Shown: piece after piece, positions 41,390-53,250 of the stretch | Numbering within the stretch: position 1 is the first letter of the stretch | How the letters are laid out: each line of letters begins with the position of its first letter | NCBI GenBank assembly: GCA_965153355.1 | Contig: OZ231128.1 | Coordinates: forward strand, 50,778,001-50,842,000 | From: Flaccisagitta enflata | Taxonomy: Eukaryota; Chaetognatha; Sagittoidea; Aphragmophora | Direction of reading: 5' to 3' | DNA: 64,000 nucleotides | Notes under the pieces: generated by a model | What the model saw: the letters and a program-made list of their open reading frames with translations, nothing else | Databases searched by the model: none | What the model was told of the DNA's origin: nothing | Program-made: the position numbers and the translations under genes

Positions 41390-41502
41390 CACTCAGTTTT
41401 ATGAGCTTACTGTTCCTGCCCAAATGCCCAAGTGACCCTCTCTATCATTACTCCTTCCCACCCGCACGCGACCAGGGTAGCCGTTTATCCGGCCTTGTTA
41501 AT
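41390..41502 (-). mobile_element. Truncated Helentron-like element (5' part)
   Basis: On the minus strand: aacaaggccggataaacggc, cgcgtgcgggtgggaa, gggcatttgggcaggaacag. The tetranucleotide core and 3' hairpin are missing. Confidence 0.65.
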
Positions 41503-41522
41503 TTAATTTTTTTATACATTTA

Positions 41523-41985
41523 CACCAGTGATGACGTGGTGTAAGCGCGAATTTCCTTGTGATTGACTAATTAAACGCCAGGTTGGGCTTAAAATTGACT
41601 TTTTTCCTGGTGCTCTGTACCAAGCAATTTTCAAATTCCCATTCCTATAAATTGGAAAATGATCTAGAACAAAATCTAAGTGAATTGTCAAATGATACAT
41701 TCAGACTGTTCAATGCGCCTATTTACTCTATGTTGTCTGACAATCTTTTTAGATTTTGTTATGTATTTTTTGTGTGTATTGAAATGACTTGGAAAAGAGT
41801 TTTTGGAGGAAAAACAATTTAGAGTCCGACCTATATTATACGCTTAATCGTACCCAATTTTTGTAGGACAAGTAAGCGTACACGTAAGCTTTTACTATTC
41901 TCACGCACATCAGAATTGTGCTAGTAAGCGTACGCGGTCAAAGATTGGTGGAATTGTAGTCGTAATCGCGTTGTCATCACTGGTT
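41523..41985. mobile_element. 463-bp TA-flanked TIR element (CACCAGTGATGAC)
   Basis: CACCAGTGATGAC at the left and its near-inverse GTCATCACTGGTT at the right, each with TA outside. Subterminal gcgcgaat/atcgcg also match. No transposase frame. Confidence 0.65.
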
Positions 41986-42014
41986 TAGTACACTGATAAA
42001 AATAAAAATAAACA

Positions 42015-42608
42015 TACTATCTTCACAAAAAAAATCTTTCCACCTAGAAATGAAGCGTGTTTGTTGACTAGTTAAGGAATGCCAGTTGATCGCAAGTCAA
42101 TCAATATTAAGTGTGCGCATCCCTGGACTGAACCACGGTCGACATTTCTTCAGGTAGCGATTGTTAAAGCAGCTTGAGGTACTCTTGAGTGATGGTGTCC
42201 TAACCCGTTCTTGCCATTTTCTTGATTCAATCTTCCTCTACGTGTAGACTTATTGCTCTAACCAGACTCAAGAAAACATGGAAAAATAAGTGACATAATT
42301 GAAGCCCTTCGAATTTGCAAGCGGACTACGCAAACCGCATCTGTCTAGCTCAATTCGTTTAGAAATAATTAAAAAAAGAATGAAGTGATATCGTTTGAAT
42401 ATTGTGTGGAACGGCAAAAGCGAAATTGAGATATTTCATTTAAAGTTTAATAATTTTTGAACGCATTGAGTTAGAGAGATGCGGTTTGCGCGGACTGCTT
42501 GCAAATTTGAAGAGCTTCAATTTTGTCACCAATTTTTTTAGGATTGGTTAAAAATAACCAGAGATGTATGTTAAAACGCGCGGAAAGATTTTATTTGTGA
42601 AGATAGTA
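42015..42608. mobile_element. TIR element with inner palindrome
   Basis: Outer ends tactatcttcacaaa and its inverse tttgtgaagatagta. A second inverted pair (about 42288-42370 and 42440-42525, sharing gcaaaccgcatct) lies inside. It lies beside a Helentron-like fragment at 42624. Confidence 0.65.
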
Positions 42609-42623
42609 TTCCGAAAAAGCTTT

Positions 42624-42720
42624 TTAGTCGCGGACTCGACAAGAGACTCTGTTGATGCCCGCTAATCCGTCAGTCAGTCCGTCCTTCTGTCTTTCAGTTA
42701 GTCCATGATGATTGAGTTGG
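42624..42720 (-). mobile_element. Truncated Helentron-like element (3' part)
   Basis: On the minus strand it ends in gtccgcgactaaaaa and retains a degenerate ggacggactgactgac core. The 5' half is absent. Confidence 0.6.
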
Positions 42721-45700
42721 ACAGTTTACTTGGGCAAAAGTTAATGGGCAAAAATTACAAAACATATTCATAAATGACTCAATGAGAAGAGATTTTAACT
42801 GTAGCTGCTCATAATGAGAATCTTTAGTTAAATTTTCATATTACTGAATAGACTAGACGTATGCGTTTCAAATTTAGAAAAAAAAATCGCCTTCTTGTCT
42901 TTGTGGATTTTCTCTAGATAGAAATGATCTTTTTATCAGTATTCTAAAACAACCTCAGTTGATTGCTTCATACGACCACTTAACTTCCATCATAAATGGT
43001 TTGATACCACAATTGCGCCTTTTATCGAATTTATTTGTCCTTAAAGAACAGAAAAAAGAAACATAACCTATAAAGTATTGGCTGAAAAACATTTGATGCA
43101 AATATTTAGGAAATATTGATTTCTTTTACTGCCAAAACTCAAGATTGATTGATTTGGAGCAACTCATTTTCTCTTCATCGACTAAATATATGCGATTTTT
43201 TTTCTTAGAAAGGAATTCTAATTTTGCTCAAACACGCACGCTCAATCTTAACCAAAGCATGATTAACAACGGCAATCAGAAGGAAAAAGACTTATCGGAC
43301 GGACGGAAGACACTTACGTACACACACGCACACACACGACGTACCTATCTTGAATGTAGAGTAATGAGAATATTAGTTCATAAGATGTATATCTCGGAGT
43401 AAAACCTCTGCGCATCATCTTTTTGAGTATTAAGCAGTAGATAAAATATTGAGCAAAAAACTCTCTTTACTTGTTTGTTGCTTTTGTAGTAAAGGTTAGG
43501 ATAAGTAAATCACAGGACCATCGTACAAACGAAAAAAAAAATCAAATCAACGAAATTAGTGAAATGACTACTACGAGAACAAGAATGTTCAAATATAACA
43601 CAATGCTAAGGAGGCTGTGATAGCGATCTAAGACGAGATGGCCAATGACGAATATACAGCAGACTTTTCTTTCTGGTACATGGAAGCTTCAACGAATAGA
43701 TCTTCCCATTTTTTTGTTTATCAGCTTATTTTTTTTCTTTTGAAAATAACATTCATAATTCCGTCTGTCTTAGAGCTTTGAGGTGGTCTGTAAGTAGGTG
43801 ACAAAGCAATGACATATCTTCAGAAGTGTTTAGAGTGCAGGGAGCCATCCAGTGATTTGTCATTGGTTGAAAATATACACACTCACATTGGACAATGAAG
43901 GATCTACGACACAGTTTCACATTCTTCATGCAGGTCAAACTTTGGCCCCACAATCATGTTAGAGTTGAAACATATTTTTACCAAAAAATTGTTTTCAATG
44001 AATTGGTGAGTATCTTACGACTATGATTTTCACTGGTATTTGCCTCTTTCATCATGTCATGGATTTTACCTTTTTCTAAAAAAAACCAAAAGAATCATTT
44101 ACAAGCAAATTGAAGGTTTCTGTATAGATACTTTTGAAAACAGTGCATTCGAAAATGTGGTCACATACCATGAATCGCTCTGCTTATTTTCTCCTTTTTG
44201 TAATGAACAAGATGAGATAAGGCATGCAGCTACAGACCGGATCCAATATTTGGCCTTTTGGATAACTTACAAACAAAATCAGAGTGAGATTTTGCGAGAA
44301 TTATCATGCTCATAATTTTATATACATCGAGTATGTGTACAAAGTCGTATTTACATGTTAACTTTTTAGTTATATATATACGTTTTCAAATTAATTCTGA
44401 ATAAGATCGTTGTTGGAGGCTGTCATCATTGTGGAGACTTCCATAGATTACATCAACGATTACATCAAATATTGTTGCTATAATTTGTTTGCTGTAGTCC
44501 TTAACTTCGAAGCCGTGATTTTTGAATGTTATTTTTTAAAGCTTCAACTCTAATAAAAGGGGCGATGAAATTCACAATTACACAAAATGAAGATAACAAA
44601 GTTGGAACAAATGGTGTGTAAAATGGTTAAACATGTGGCAATAAGATAGATAACATACACAATGAATTCTCCTTGGGTAACAGCTGGTTTTTGTTTACTG
44701 TTTTGGTGACGAGACATGGGTCTAAGCCATCTTATTACCACATCTCACCAAACTTCAATCGCCGAAGAACAAGAATTGGGTATATACTCCAAGATGTATC
44801 GATTTGCGGAAGTATAATATATTCTTGGTTATTAAAGTTTCCGTTATTAAGTCATTATGATTTGTTTTAGTGCATACCTTGCCCAAAAAAATGTTAAAAA
44901 CTAAAACATTCACATACCCAAAACTTGTTTGATCACATTCAAACATGTAACGTCCCATCATCTTTTAATCTCAGAATGTTTTATGATTTAGCTTCTCTGA
45001 TTTTTAATTGCCTGTGGATTGACAGCTGCCTAGTAATTCTTTTCAAAATCCACATGTGAATCTGTTGAGTTAGAAACAAAAAGAAATGGGTCGGGAATCA
45101 ACGGAAAATAACGAGTTGGGCGTTTAATAACTTGCCCCTGTATCCCTAAGATGCTTCATGGAAGCAGATTACGTAGGTGGAGCAAGTTGATTGGACTTGG
45201 TCACAGAAGGTGTACGGATTTGAAACGAAATGAAATGAAAAAAAAAACTACAGCAAAATTTATTCACACTTGGAATGTTGGATAGGTAGTCATGTGCAGT
45301 AGGACAATTTCATGCTAGGGCTTAAGCTCTATTGTAATGTCATTTTGAAATTATATACTCTCAAAAATATGAAAATAGCCTTGTTCAAGAAATTCTGTGC
45401 ACCTTTTTAAAATAGATGATAAATGGAATTTTGAGGTGGCAGATTTTTTTTTTATGATTTTGAAGGCATGCACCAGTATTCAGTTCCAATATTTGATATC
45501 TATTTGACTATATACATAGATTTTTTTTCCTTTAATTTTATAGAAAGCATAAGATAGTTCTTGAAGCTGATACATATTGAGTGGTGAAAGTAACCAAAAT
45601 CTCCACACCAGGAGAAAAATCTTTTTTAGTACACTCTTACACTTTAAAAATGATACTAGAAGTGATGTAATTTACAAATGATTATAGGTTTTTACCCAAT

Positions 45701-46462
45701 AAAGTAAGGAAGTTCTAGCATTGTATTCCTCCACCGTTTCTAGGTGAACTTTTTTACAAAAAAATACACCTTTTCATCCTTGTTTATGGGCTAAAGCCTA
45801 AATCAAATGTCTTCCGCATCAATGCAATTTATAAGTCACTGATTAAAATCTTTCTGATGACAAAATTATGTCATTAGAAAAGAGTTAGTGAGCACAAATA
45901 GCCTGTGGATGAGTCTAACCTGTCTTCAATACAAATATGCCAAAGGTATATCTTTCTTTTTTTCTAATTTGTAATTTTTTTGTTGCTTTCTCGATTCGGG
46001 AAAAAAAGCATGAAATTCTCCCAAAGATTGTGAGAGGGTTGAAAGAATCACCATGTGCGAATACGTACGTATCTATTGTGAAATCAACAACTATCGGCAA
46101 ACAGTTCTCGTTTGTTAATTTGTTTGTTTATTGTAATTTAGCTACTGTGAAGCGAGAATTTCAATTGTGGGATCTCAACAAAAATCGAGATCCACACGAT
46201 TGAAAGCTTCAATATCAAAGTTATAATTGCAAAAAAAATGTTAAAAGATGCCCTTTTGATGTTGTAGGCCACATTATGTTTACCACCAATTTTCTATGAT
46301 TTCAGCACGTGAGCAAGCATGTTAAAAAATTGGGTGCTTAATTGAAAGGATGGAGAGAGAAAAAGACCGGATGGTAAAAATTCAGGACAGACTGGTATTG
46401 TGTGTGTGATTTTGTGAGGAAGAGGTCATTTTAGTACAAGGGGAGGATCAACAGCAACAAAC

Positions 46463-46466
<4 letters not shown>

Positions 46467-46520
<54 letters not shown>

Positions 46521-46536
46521 CGAGAGCGAGAGCGAG

Positions 46537-46568
<32 letters not shown>
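46467..46568. repeat. (GA)n microsatellite with (GAGAGC)n centre
   Basis: GA repeat interrupted at about 46514-46542 by gagagc units, about 290 bp beyond the stop of Kv1 gene B, possibly in its 3'UTR. Confidence 0.95.
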
Positions 46569-46572
<4 letters not shown>

Positions 46573-46580
46573 CTATTTTT

Positions 46581-46586
46581 TTTATT
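46581..46586 (-). terminator. Candidate poly(A) signal AATAAA of Kv1 gene B
   Basis: TTTATT on the plus strand, about 270 nt beyond the stop codon. Assigned by position only. Confidence 0.3.
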
Positions 46587-46852
46587 TTTGTCAAAAAAAA
46601 GAAAAAAAAACAAGAGATGCCTGGACAATTGAGTTGTAAAAAGTGAAAAACCAATAGCGCGCACGAGACCGAGAAAAAATCAACGGAAAATGTAGAGACA
46701 GAGAGAAACATTGAAAAGATGAAACTTTTTAATGTATTTGTTTAGAGAGATTCAGTTTGAGGGGTTGATTTTTTTTGTTTTGACTACATACTAAATATTT
46801 TCTGTTTTATCATATTTTTTTTCATCAAATATTTGTGTGCATTTGTTGTGTT

Positions 46853-48628
46853 TTACACGTCGGTTTCGACGCTTCTGGCGTTTGTGTTATTGACATAGCT
46901 GGTGGAATTGTTGATTTTGGAATGGTTTTCGTGAATTCCACCATAGGAGGTGTGCTGGATCTGACCAAAACTACTCATGTGATTGATCCCCGTTTTGTTG
47001 AAACCGTCGCCGGGGTGCTCTCGGCCCAGGTCGATTCGCTCCTCCATCTCCATCATGTCGGAGCTGGAGCAACTGGACTCCGAATCGAGGCCCTTCTTTG
47101 ACGAGGTCGGCGTCGGCACATAAGCACAGGTGGTTACATTTTCATTCATCAGCGTGTTGTTTTCGTCCTGGTCCACCTCTCTATGTCTAAAGTAGTTGAA
47201 ATTGGAAACGATGACAGGCACAGGCAGGGCAATGGTAAGAACTCCACAAATTGCGCATACCCCTCCCACGAGTTTGCCCCAAACCCCTATGGGGTAGAGA
47301 TCGCCATATCCGACGGATGTCATGGTTACGACCGCCCACCAAAAGCTGGCGGGAATACTCTCGAACGTGGTCTCTTCCATGTCGCCCTCGGCGAAAAACA
47401 CGGCGCTAGAGAACAAGATGACCCCGATAAACAGAAAGAACATGAGCAAACCCAATTCGTGCATAGAAGCTTTCAACGTCTGTCCTAATATTTGTAAACC
47501 TTTGGAATGTCTCGACAGTTTGAAAATTCGAAAAACTCTCACCAACCGAATGACCCGAAGGATGGCCAAACTCATTGCCTGGTTATTTTGCTTACTTTCA
47601 TCAGCTATGACAGTACCGAGCGTAATAAAATACGGCATAATTGCCACAATATCAATAATATTCATAACATTGCGAAAAAAGACGAGTTTAATGGGACAGG
47701 CGGCGAAGCGAATCAGCAGCTCGCTGGAAAACCACACGATGCAGCCCGTCTCGATAATGAAAAACGCGTCGTCAAAGGCGGGAATGTCATCCTCGATGAT
47801 GACGTCTTCGGTACCGTTTCCCGTGAGGTTAGCACCCTTTTTGCTTTGCACTTTGTAATGCTTGAATTGAGGAAGCGTTTCCAAGCAAAAAATGACGATG
47901 GACAATAAGATAACAGAGACAGAAAAAATAGCAACCACTCGAGCCGCCTGACTGCTCTCGGGATGTTCGAAGAGAAGCCATATCTTTTTTTGGCACTCGT
48001 TGGAAGGGTTGACTACTTCTTCCTCCACCATTATCCCTTCGTCCTCCTGGTATCGTTCGATAACATCCTCACCTAACTCATAGAAAATGATTTCCTGGCA
48101 GAAAACATGAATGGGAACATTAAAAGGGCGTCTCAGTCGGCCGCCCGATTGGTAAAAATACAAAATGGCGTCGAACGACCGACGATTTCGGTCGAAAAAG
48201 TATTCGTTGCGTAGAGGGTCGAACCACTTGATCCGTTTCGCCGGATCACCCAGCAGCGAATCGGGAAACTGTTGTAAAGTCTTGAGCTGAGTTTCGAACC
48301 GAACGCCGCTAATGTTTATGATCACCCGCTCACAACATTCGTATTCATTCTCGTAGGCCGCCAGAGTCCCGATCCCATTCAACAGGGATCCGTCTTCTTC
48401 CTCGGAAAATCCGTCTTCTTCCTCCACGTCAGATTCGCCACCACCTCCCCCTCCGTGATCGCTTCCTCCATCTCCGCCACCTTCCATTCCTCCACCGCCG
48501 CCACCACCTCCTCCGCCGCCGCCACTTTCAGACGCCGCTGAGTGCGCGGAGGGACCGCATTTCCGGTCTCCAGTCTCTGCATCCACGCTGTTGTCCAGCA
48601 AATTCAGAGGACCATTGCATGGATCCAT
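46853..48628 (-). CDS. Kv1: Shaker/Kv1 voltage-gated potassium channel, gene B (intronless CDS)
   Basis: Plasma-membrane voltage-gated K+ channel subunit, 591 residues from the ATG at 48628 (MDPCNG, same MDP opening as gene A). Seen in order: acidic and poly-Gly N-terminus, T1 domain (~101-195), S1 (~229-252), short S1-S2 loop with sequons NLT and NGT, S2 (~287-308), S3, S4 with the full Arg series (~352-373), S5, pore with SVGYGDLY (438-445), S6 with PVPV (~465-480), Ser-rich cytoplasmic tail and C-terminal ETDV. Shares with gene A the Ser at Shaker Thr442, Tyr at 449, IPASFWW before the filter, and RNRRSFDA in T1 where gene C has RNRPSFDA. A and B are therefore the closer pair. The pore Trp pair is intact, so a conducting channel is expected. 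The frame is open upstream to an acceptor at 48655. Confidence 0.97.
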   Translation of the reverse strand: MDPCNGPLNLLDNSVDAETGDRKCGPSAHSAASESGGGGGGGGGGGGMEGGGDGGSDHGGGGGGESDVEEEDGFSEEEDGSLLNGIGTLAAYENEYECCERVIINISGVRFETQLKTLQQFPDSLLGDPAKRIKWFDPLRNEYFFDRNRRSFDAILYFYQSGGRLRRPFNVPIHVFCQEIIFYELGEDVIERYQEDEGIMVEEEVVNPSNECQKKIWLLFEHPESSQAARVVAIFSVSVILLSIVIFCLETLPQFKHYKVQSKKGANLTGNGTEDVIIEDDIPAFDDAFFIIETGCIVWFSSELLIRFAACPIKLVFFRNVMNIIDIVAIMPYFITLGTVIADESKQNNQAMSLAILRVIRLVRVFRIFKLSRHSKGLQILGQTLKASMHELGLLMFFLFIGVILFSSAVFFAEGDMEETTFESIPASFWWAVVTMTSVGYGDLYPIGVWGKLVGGVCAICGVLTIALPVPVIVSNFNYFRHREVDQDENNTLMNENVTTCAYVPTPTSSKKGLDSESSCSSSDMMEMEERIDLGREHPGDGFNKTGINHMSSFGQIQHTSYGGIHENHSKINNSTSYVNNTNARSVETDV

Positions 48629-48655
48629 AGCCAAACCAGCATTATTGAGGCGCCA
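48629..48655 (-). other. Kv1 gene B 5' exon part and 3' splice site
   Basis: CCCCCTTCAAATCAG|TGGCGCC: the acceptor AG is at 48657-48656, preceded by a CT-rich tract. It is 27 nt upstream of the ATG, in a different phase from gene A, which fits a 5'UTR intron better than an upstream coding exon. Confidence 0.5.
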
Positions 48656-48954
48656 CTGATTTGAAGGGGGAAAGGCCAAATCGCCAAATGTTTATTTTTC
48701 TCCTTTTAACTTCTGTTGTATCTATCCTTTTTTTATTCATTCATTTGTTTATCCGTTTATTAGTGAAGAGGGGGGGCAGAGTGTAAAGATGAAAAGGAAA
48801 CGGAAGATTTGGTGCGTGCATGAATGAAAAGAAAACCGTTACAGAAAGAGAAAGAAACATTCTTTTTAGTTAGTATGTTTCAGAAAGTTGGTTATCAAAT
48901 CAAACCCCATTAAGAGATGACTCTGATGCTCTGTAGCTCATTCTTCACTCTGCC

Positions 48955-49074
<120 letters not shown>

Positions 49075-51129
49075 AAAAAAAAAAAAATTTAGTAAGGAGG
49101 CTAAAAAAGGCCCAATCTTATGTAAAAAAACCTGGGGAATCCAACCGTGACCTTTTTAGAGCCCTACGCGGCTGCGTTTAGAAACGGCCCCAAAAAAACA
49201 CCCAAAAATGGCTATTTTTGGGTATTTTTGGCCAAAATTTAGTACTTAAATGGAGGCCAAGTGTTTAAATTTATAGTTGGGGACACTTCAAGATGTAAGA
49301 GACTAGTAAAACAAAAATCATGATGATGGGGCTATTGTGGGGTACCTAAAAAGGCCCAAAAAGGGCCCCTAAAACGGAAAAAAAGTAGTTTTTTTCATTG
49401 TGACTAAAAATGAATGGAATGACTTCAAATTTGAAATGGAAGTTCCTTATAAATGCAACTACCATCATGTAAAAATTTGTGGCCCTCCTTAGATGGCTTC
49501 ATAGGAAAATTTGGCCACAAAAACCAAAAATCGCTCCCAAAAAATCAGTTTTTTGAGTTCATTGACCTAAAAACAATATTATAAGGTCAGGGTACCCCAA
49601 TTTTTTTTTCTATTTTGCTAATATAAGATGTTTGGAGGTTCCAAAAAAATTTCAGGCCATATTTCCAAAAAATGGCTGAGATATGACCATTTGAAAAAAA
49701 TGGAAAACCCAAAAATGGTCATTTTGGTGATTTTTTTAAACAATTGGGTACAAAGGGGTCCTGTTCATTTTAATTCATAGTTGGGACACTACAAGATGTA
49801 AGAGATTATAAAAACAGGAATCATAATGATGGGGCTATTGTGGGGTACCTAAAAGGCCCAAAAGGGCCCCTAAAACGAAAAAAATGTAGTTTTTTTTTCA
49901 TTGTGACTACAAAAATGAATGGAATGCCTTCAAATTGGAAATGGAAGTTCTTAATAAATGCAACTACCATCATGTAAAAATTTGTGGCCCTTAATGGCTT
50001 CATAGGAAAATTTCCACAAAAAACCCAAAATCGCTCCAAAAAAATCAGTTTTTTTAGTTCATTGACCTAAAAACAATATTTCAAGATCAGGGTTCCCCAA
50101 TTTCTTTTTTCTATTTTGCTATTATAAGATGTTTGGAGGTTCCAAAATTTCAGGCCATATTTCCAAAAAATGGCTGAGATATGACCATTTGAAGCGACGT
50201 GGTAAAAATGGAAAACGCCGAAAATGGTCATTTTTTGTGATTTTTTTAAACAATTGGGTACAAAAAGGGGTCCTGTTCATTTAATTCATAGTTGGGGACA
50301 CTACAAGATGTAAGAGATTATAAAAACAGGAATCATAATGATGGGGCTATTGTGGGTACCTAAAAAGGCCCAAAAACCTTAAACGAAAAATGTAGTTTTT
50401 GTGACTACAAAAATGAATGGAATGCCTTCAAAATGGAAGTTCTTAATAAATAACAACCATCATGTAAAAATTTGTGGCCCTCCTTAAATGGCTTTAGGAA
50501 AATTAAAAACCCAAAATCGCTCCAAAAAAATCAGTTTTTTGAGTTAATTGACCTAAAAACAATATTTGAAGGTCAGGGTACCCCAATTTTTTTTTCTATT
50601 TTGCTATTATAAGATGTTTGAGGTTCCAAAATTTCAGGCCATATTTCCAAAAAATGGCTGAGATATGACCATTTGAAGCGACGTGGTAAAACTGAAAAAT
50701 GCCAAAAATGGTCATTTTTGGTGATTTTTAAAACACAATTACAAAAAGGGGTCCGTTCATTTTAATTCATAGTTGGGGACACTACAAGATGTAAGAGATT
50801 ATAAAAACAGGAATCATAATGATGGGGCTATGGTGGGGTACCTAAAAGGCCCAAAAGGGCCCCTGAAAAAAAATAAATAAATTTTTTTCATTGTGACTAC
50901 AAAAATGAATGGAATGCCTAAAATTAGAAATGGAAGTTCCTAATAAATGCAACTACCATCATGAAAAAAATTTTGGCCCTCCTTAAATGGCTTCATAGGA
51001 AAATTAGGCCACAAAAAAAATTGCTCAAAAAAATCAGTTTTCTCAGTTCATTGACCTAGAAACAATATTTGAAGGTCAGGGTACCCCAATTTTTTTTTTG
51101 TTTTGCTAATATAAGATGTTTGGAAGTTC

Positions 51130-51130
51130 T

Positions 51131-51169
<39 letters not shown>
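51130..51169. repeat. (CT)n microsatellite
   Basis: Short CT tract at the inner edge of the left foldback arm. Confidence 0.9.
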
Positions 51170-51171
<2 letters not shown>

Positions 51172-51209
51172 ACTGACTGACAAAGCAAGGTTAGATTTGC
51201 ATGTCTTTG

Positions 51210-51414
51210 ACTAACAAGGCCGGATACACGGCTACCCCAGTCGCGTGCGGGTGGGCAGGGGCTGTTTTTGAGGTCACTCAATCATTTGGGCAGGAGCAGT
51301 GAGGCAAAGATCGCAAACCAAAAAATAGAGACGGACCGACGGACGGACGGACGAGATGGACGGACCAACGGACGACGGATGACTGAAAGCAGAGTCGCGT
51401 AGCATGCGACTAAA
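51210..51414 (+). mobile_element. Helentron-like element, GCACGCGACT-type, full length
   Basis: aacaaggccggatacacggc, stem ccagtcgcgtgcgggtgggc, aatcatttgggcaggagcag, core ggaccgacggacggacgg, 3' gagtcgcgtagcatgcgactaaaaa. Confidence 0.85.
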
Positions 51415-51416
51415 AA

Positions 51417-51535
51417 TGGTTATTTTTAATCGCGTGCTACGCGACTCACCCCTTTGTCCTCGTCCGTTGGTCCGTCATCGTCCGTCGTCCTTTCGTCCGT
51501 CGGTCGGTCGGTTGGTCCGTCCATCACACTTTTTT
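51417..51535 (-). mobile_element. Helentron-like element, 3' part, tail-to-tail with the previous
   Basis: On the minus strand: gtgtgatggacggaccaacc core and 3' gagtcgcgtagcacgcgattaaaaa. Its 5' half is absent and the foldback arm resumes at about 51550. Confidence 0.75.
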
Positions 51536-52916
51536 TTTCTTTTTTTTTTTAAAAACAAAATGACCATTTTGCGTTTTCCATATTTACCACGTCGCTTCAA
51601 ATGGTCATATCTCAGCCATTTTTGGAAATATGGCCTGAAATTTTTTTGGAACCTCCAAACATCTTATATTAGCAAAATAGAAAAAAAATTGGGGTACCCT
51701 GACCTTCAAATATTGTTTTTAGGTCAATTAACTCAAAAACTGATTTTTTGAGCGATTTTTGGTTTTTGCCAAATTTTCCTATGAAGCCATCTAAGGAGGG
51801 CCACAAATCTTTACATGATGGTAGTTGCATCTATAAGGAACTTCCATTTCAAATTTGAAGTCATTCCATTCATTTTTGTAGTCACAATGAAAAAAAAATA
51901 CATTTTTTCGTTTTAGGGGCCCTTTTGGGCCTTTACCCCACAATAGCCCCATCATTATGATTCCTGTTTTTATAATCTCTTACATCTTGTAGTGTCCCCA
52001 ACTATGAATTAAAATGAACAGGACCCCTTTTTGTACCCAATTGTTTAAAAAAATCACAAAATGACCATTTTCCATTTTTACCATTCACACTTGGTCATAT
52101 CTCAGCCATTTTTGAAATATGGCCTGAAATTTTTTTGGAACCTTCAAACATCTTATATTAGCAAAATAGAAAAAATATTGGGGTATTCTGACCATGATAT
52201 TGTTTTTAGGTCAATGAACTAAAAAACTGATTTTTTTGGAGCGATTTTGGTTTTTGTGGCCAAATTTTCCTATGAAGCCATCTAAGGAGGGCCACAAATT
52301 TTTACATGATGGTAGTTGCATTTATAAGGAACTTCCATTTCAAATTTGAAGTCATTCCATTCATTTTTGTAGTCACAATGAAAAAAAAACTACATTTTTT
52401 CCGTTTTAGGGGCCCTTTTTGGGCCTTTTTAGGTACCCAACAATAGCCCCATCATCATGATTCTTGTTTTACTAGTCTCTTACATCTTGAAGTGTCCCCA
52501 AGTATGAAATTAAACACTTGGCCTCCATTTAAGTACTAAATTTTAGCCAAAAATACCTAAAAATAGCCATTTTTGGGTGTTTTTTTGGGGCCGTTTCTAA
52601 ACGCAGCCGCGTAAGGCTCTAAAAAGGTCACAGTTGGATTCCCCAGGTTTTTTTACACAAGATTGACCTTTTTCTAGCCTCCTTACTCAATTTTTTTTTT
52701 GCGATGAGAAATAATGCAGCTAGCTCAACTTGTGCAGGTGGCGGCAACCAAGTGATTTGCAAAAATAAACCTGAAGAATTTATGGTCAACACTTCCTACC
52801 TTCCCGACGTCGACAGGCCTCGCAGTACGCAGTAAAATCAGAGTATAATCCGAAATCTACCGATTTATCGTCTACTAAGGCAGGGTGATAGTCAATGATT
52901 GTCGTTGGCGTTTTAG

Positions 52917-52917
52917 C

Positions 52918-52994
<77 letters not shown>

Positions 52995-53161
52995 TTGTTA
53001 TTGTTATTGTTATTGTTTTGGTTTTGGTTATTGTTTTTGTCGTTGTTAATGCTGTTGTTGCTGTTACTGTAGCTATTATAATTATTATTGTTAATGTTGA
53101 TAGTATTTTTATTATTAATGTTATAACTATTGTTGTCGTTGTTGTTATTGATGTTGTCGTT

Positions 53162-53231
<70 letters not shown>

Positions 53232-53250
53232 TTGTTGTTGATGTTGATGT
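52917..53250. repeat. (GTT)n microsatellite, two blocks
   Basis: Pure GTT blocks at about 52917-52992 and 53160-53228, separated by degenerate GTTATT/GTTAAT units. Confidence 0.95.

Larger units (their letters stand above)
40531..46852. other. Intergenic region between Kv1 genes A and B
   Basis: AT-rich. It must contain the promoter and 5' exon(s) of gene A, but I cannot identify them. Contains truncated Helentron-like copies (41390-41502, 42624-42720), two TIR elements (41523-41985, 42015-42608) and a (GA)n tract (46467-46568). 43000-46400 shows no recognisable feature; its short open frames look random. Confidence 0.55.
49091..52687. mobile_element. 3.6-kb foldback-like element with tandemly repeated arms
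   Basis: The termini agtaaggaggct and agcctccttact are inverted, and homology continues through the ends (e.g. gcggctgcgtttagaaacgg at about 49169, inverted at 52588-52610). The left arm (49091-51129) holds four copies of a ~0.5-kb unit marked by atgatggggctat (about 49323, 49826, 50338, 50820). The right arm (51550-52687) holds two to three inverted copies (about 51948, 52447). The outermost units of the two arms resemble each other more than their neighbours. The loop carries a CT tract and two Helentron-like copies. No transposase frame. The architecture resembles Drosophila FB elements. Confidence 0.75.

Noticed and set aside
48629-48679. Start of Kv1 gene B at 48679
   Set aside because: The codon there is TTG and lies upstream of a likely splice acceptor; the ATG at 48628 fits better.
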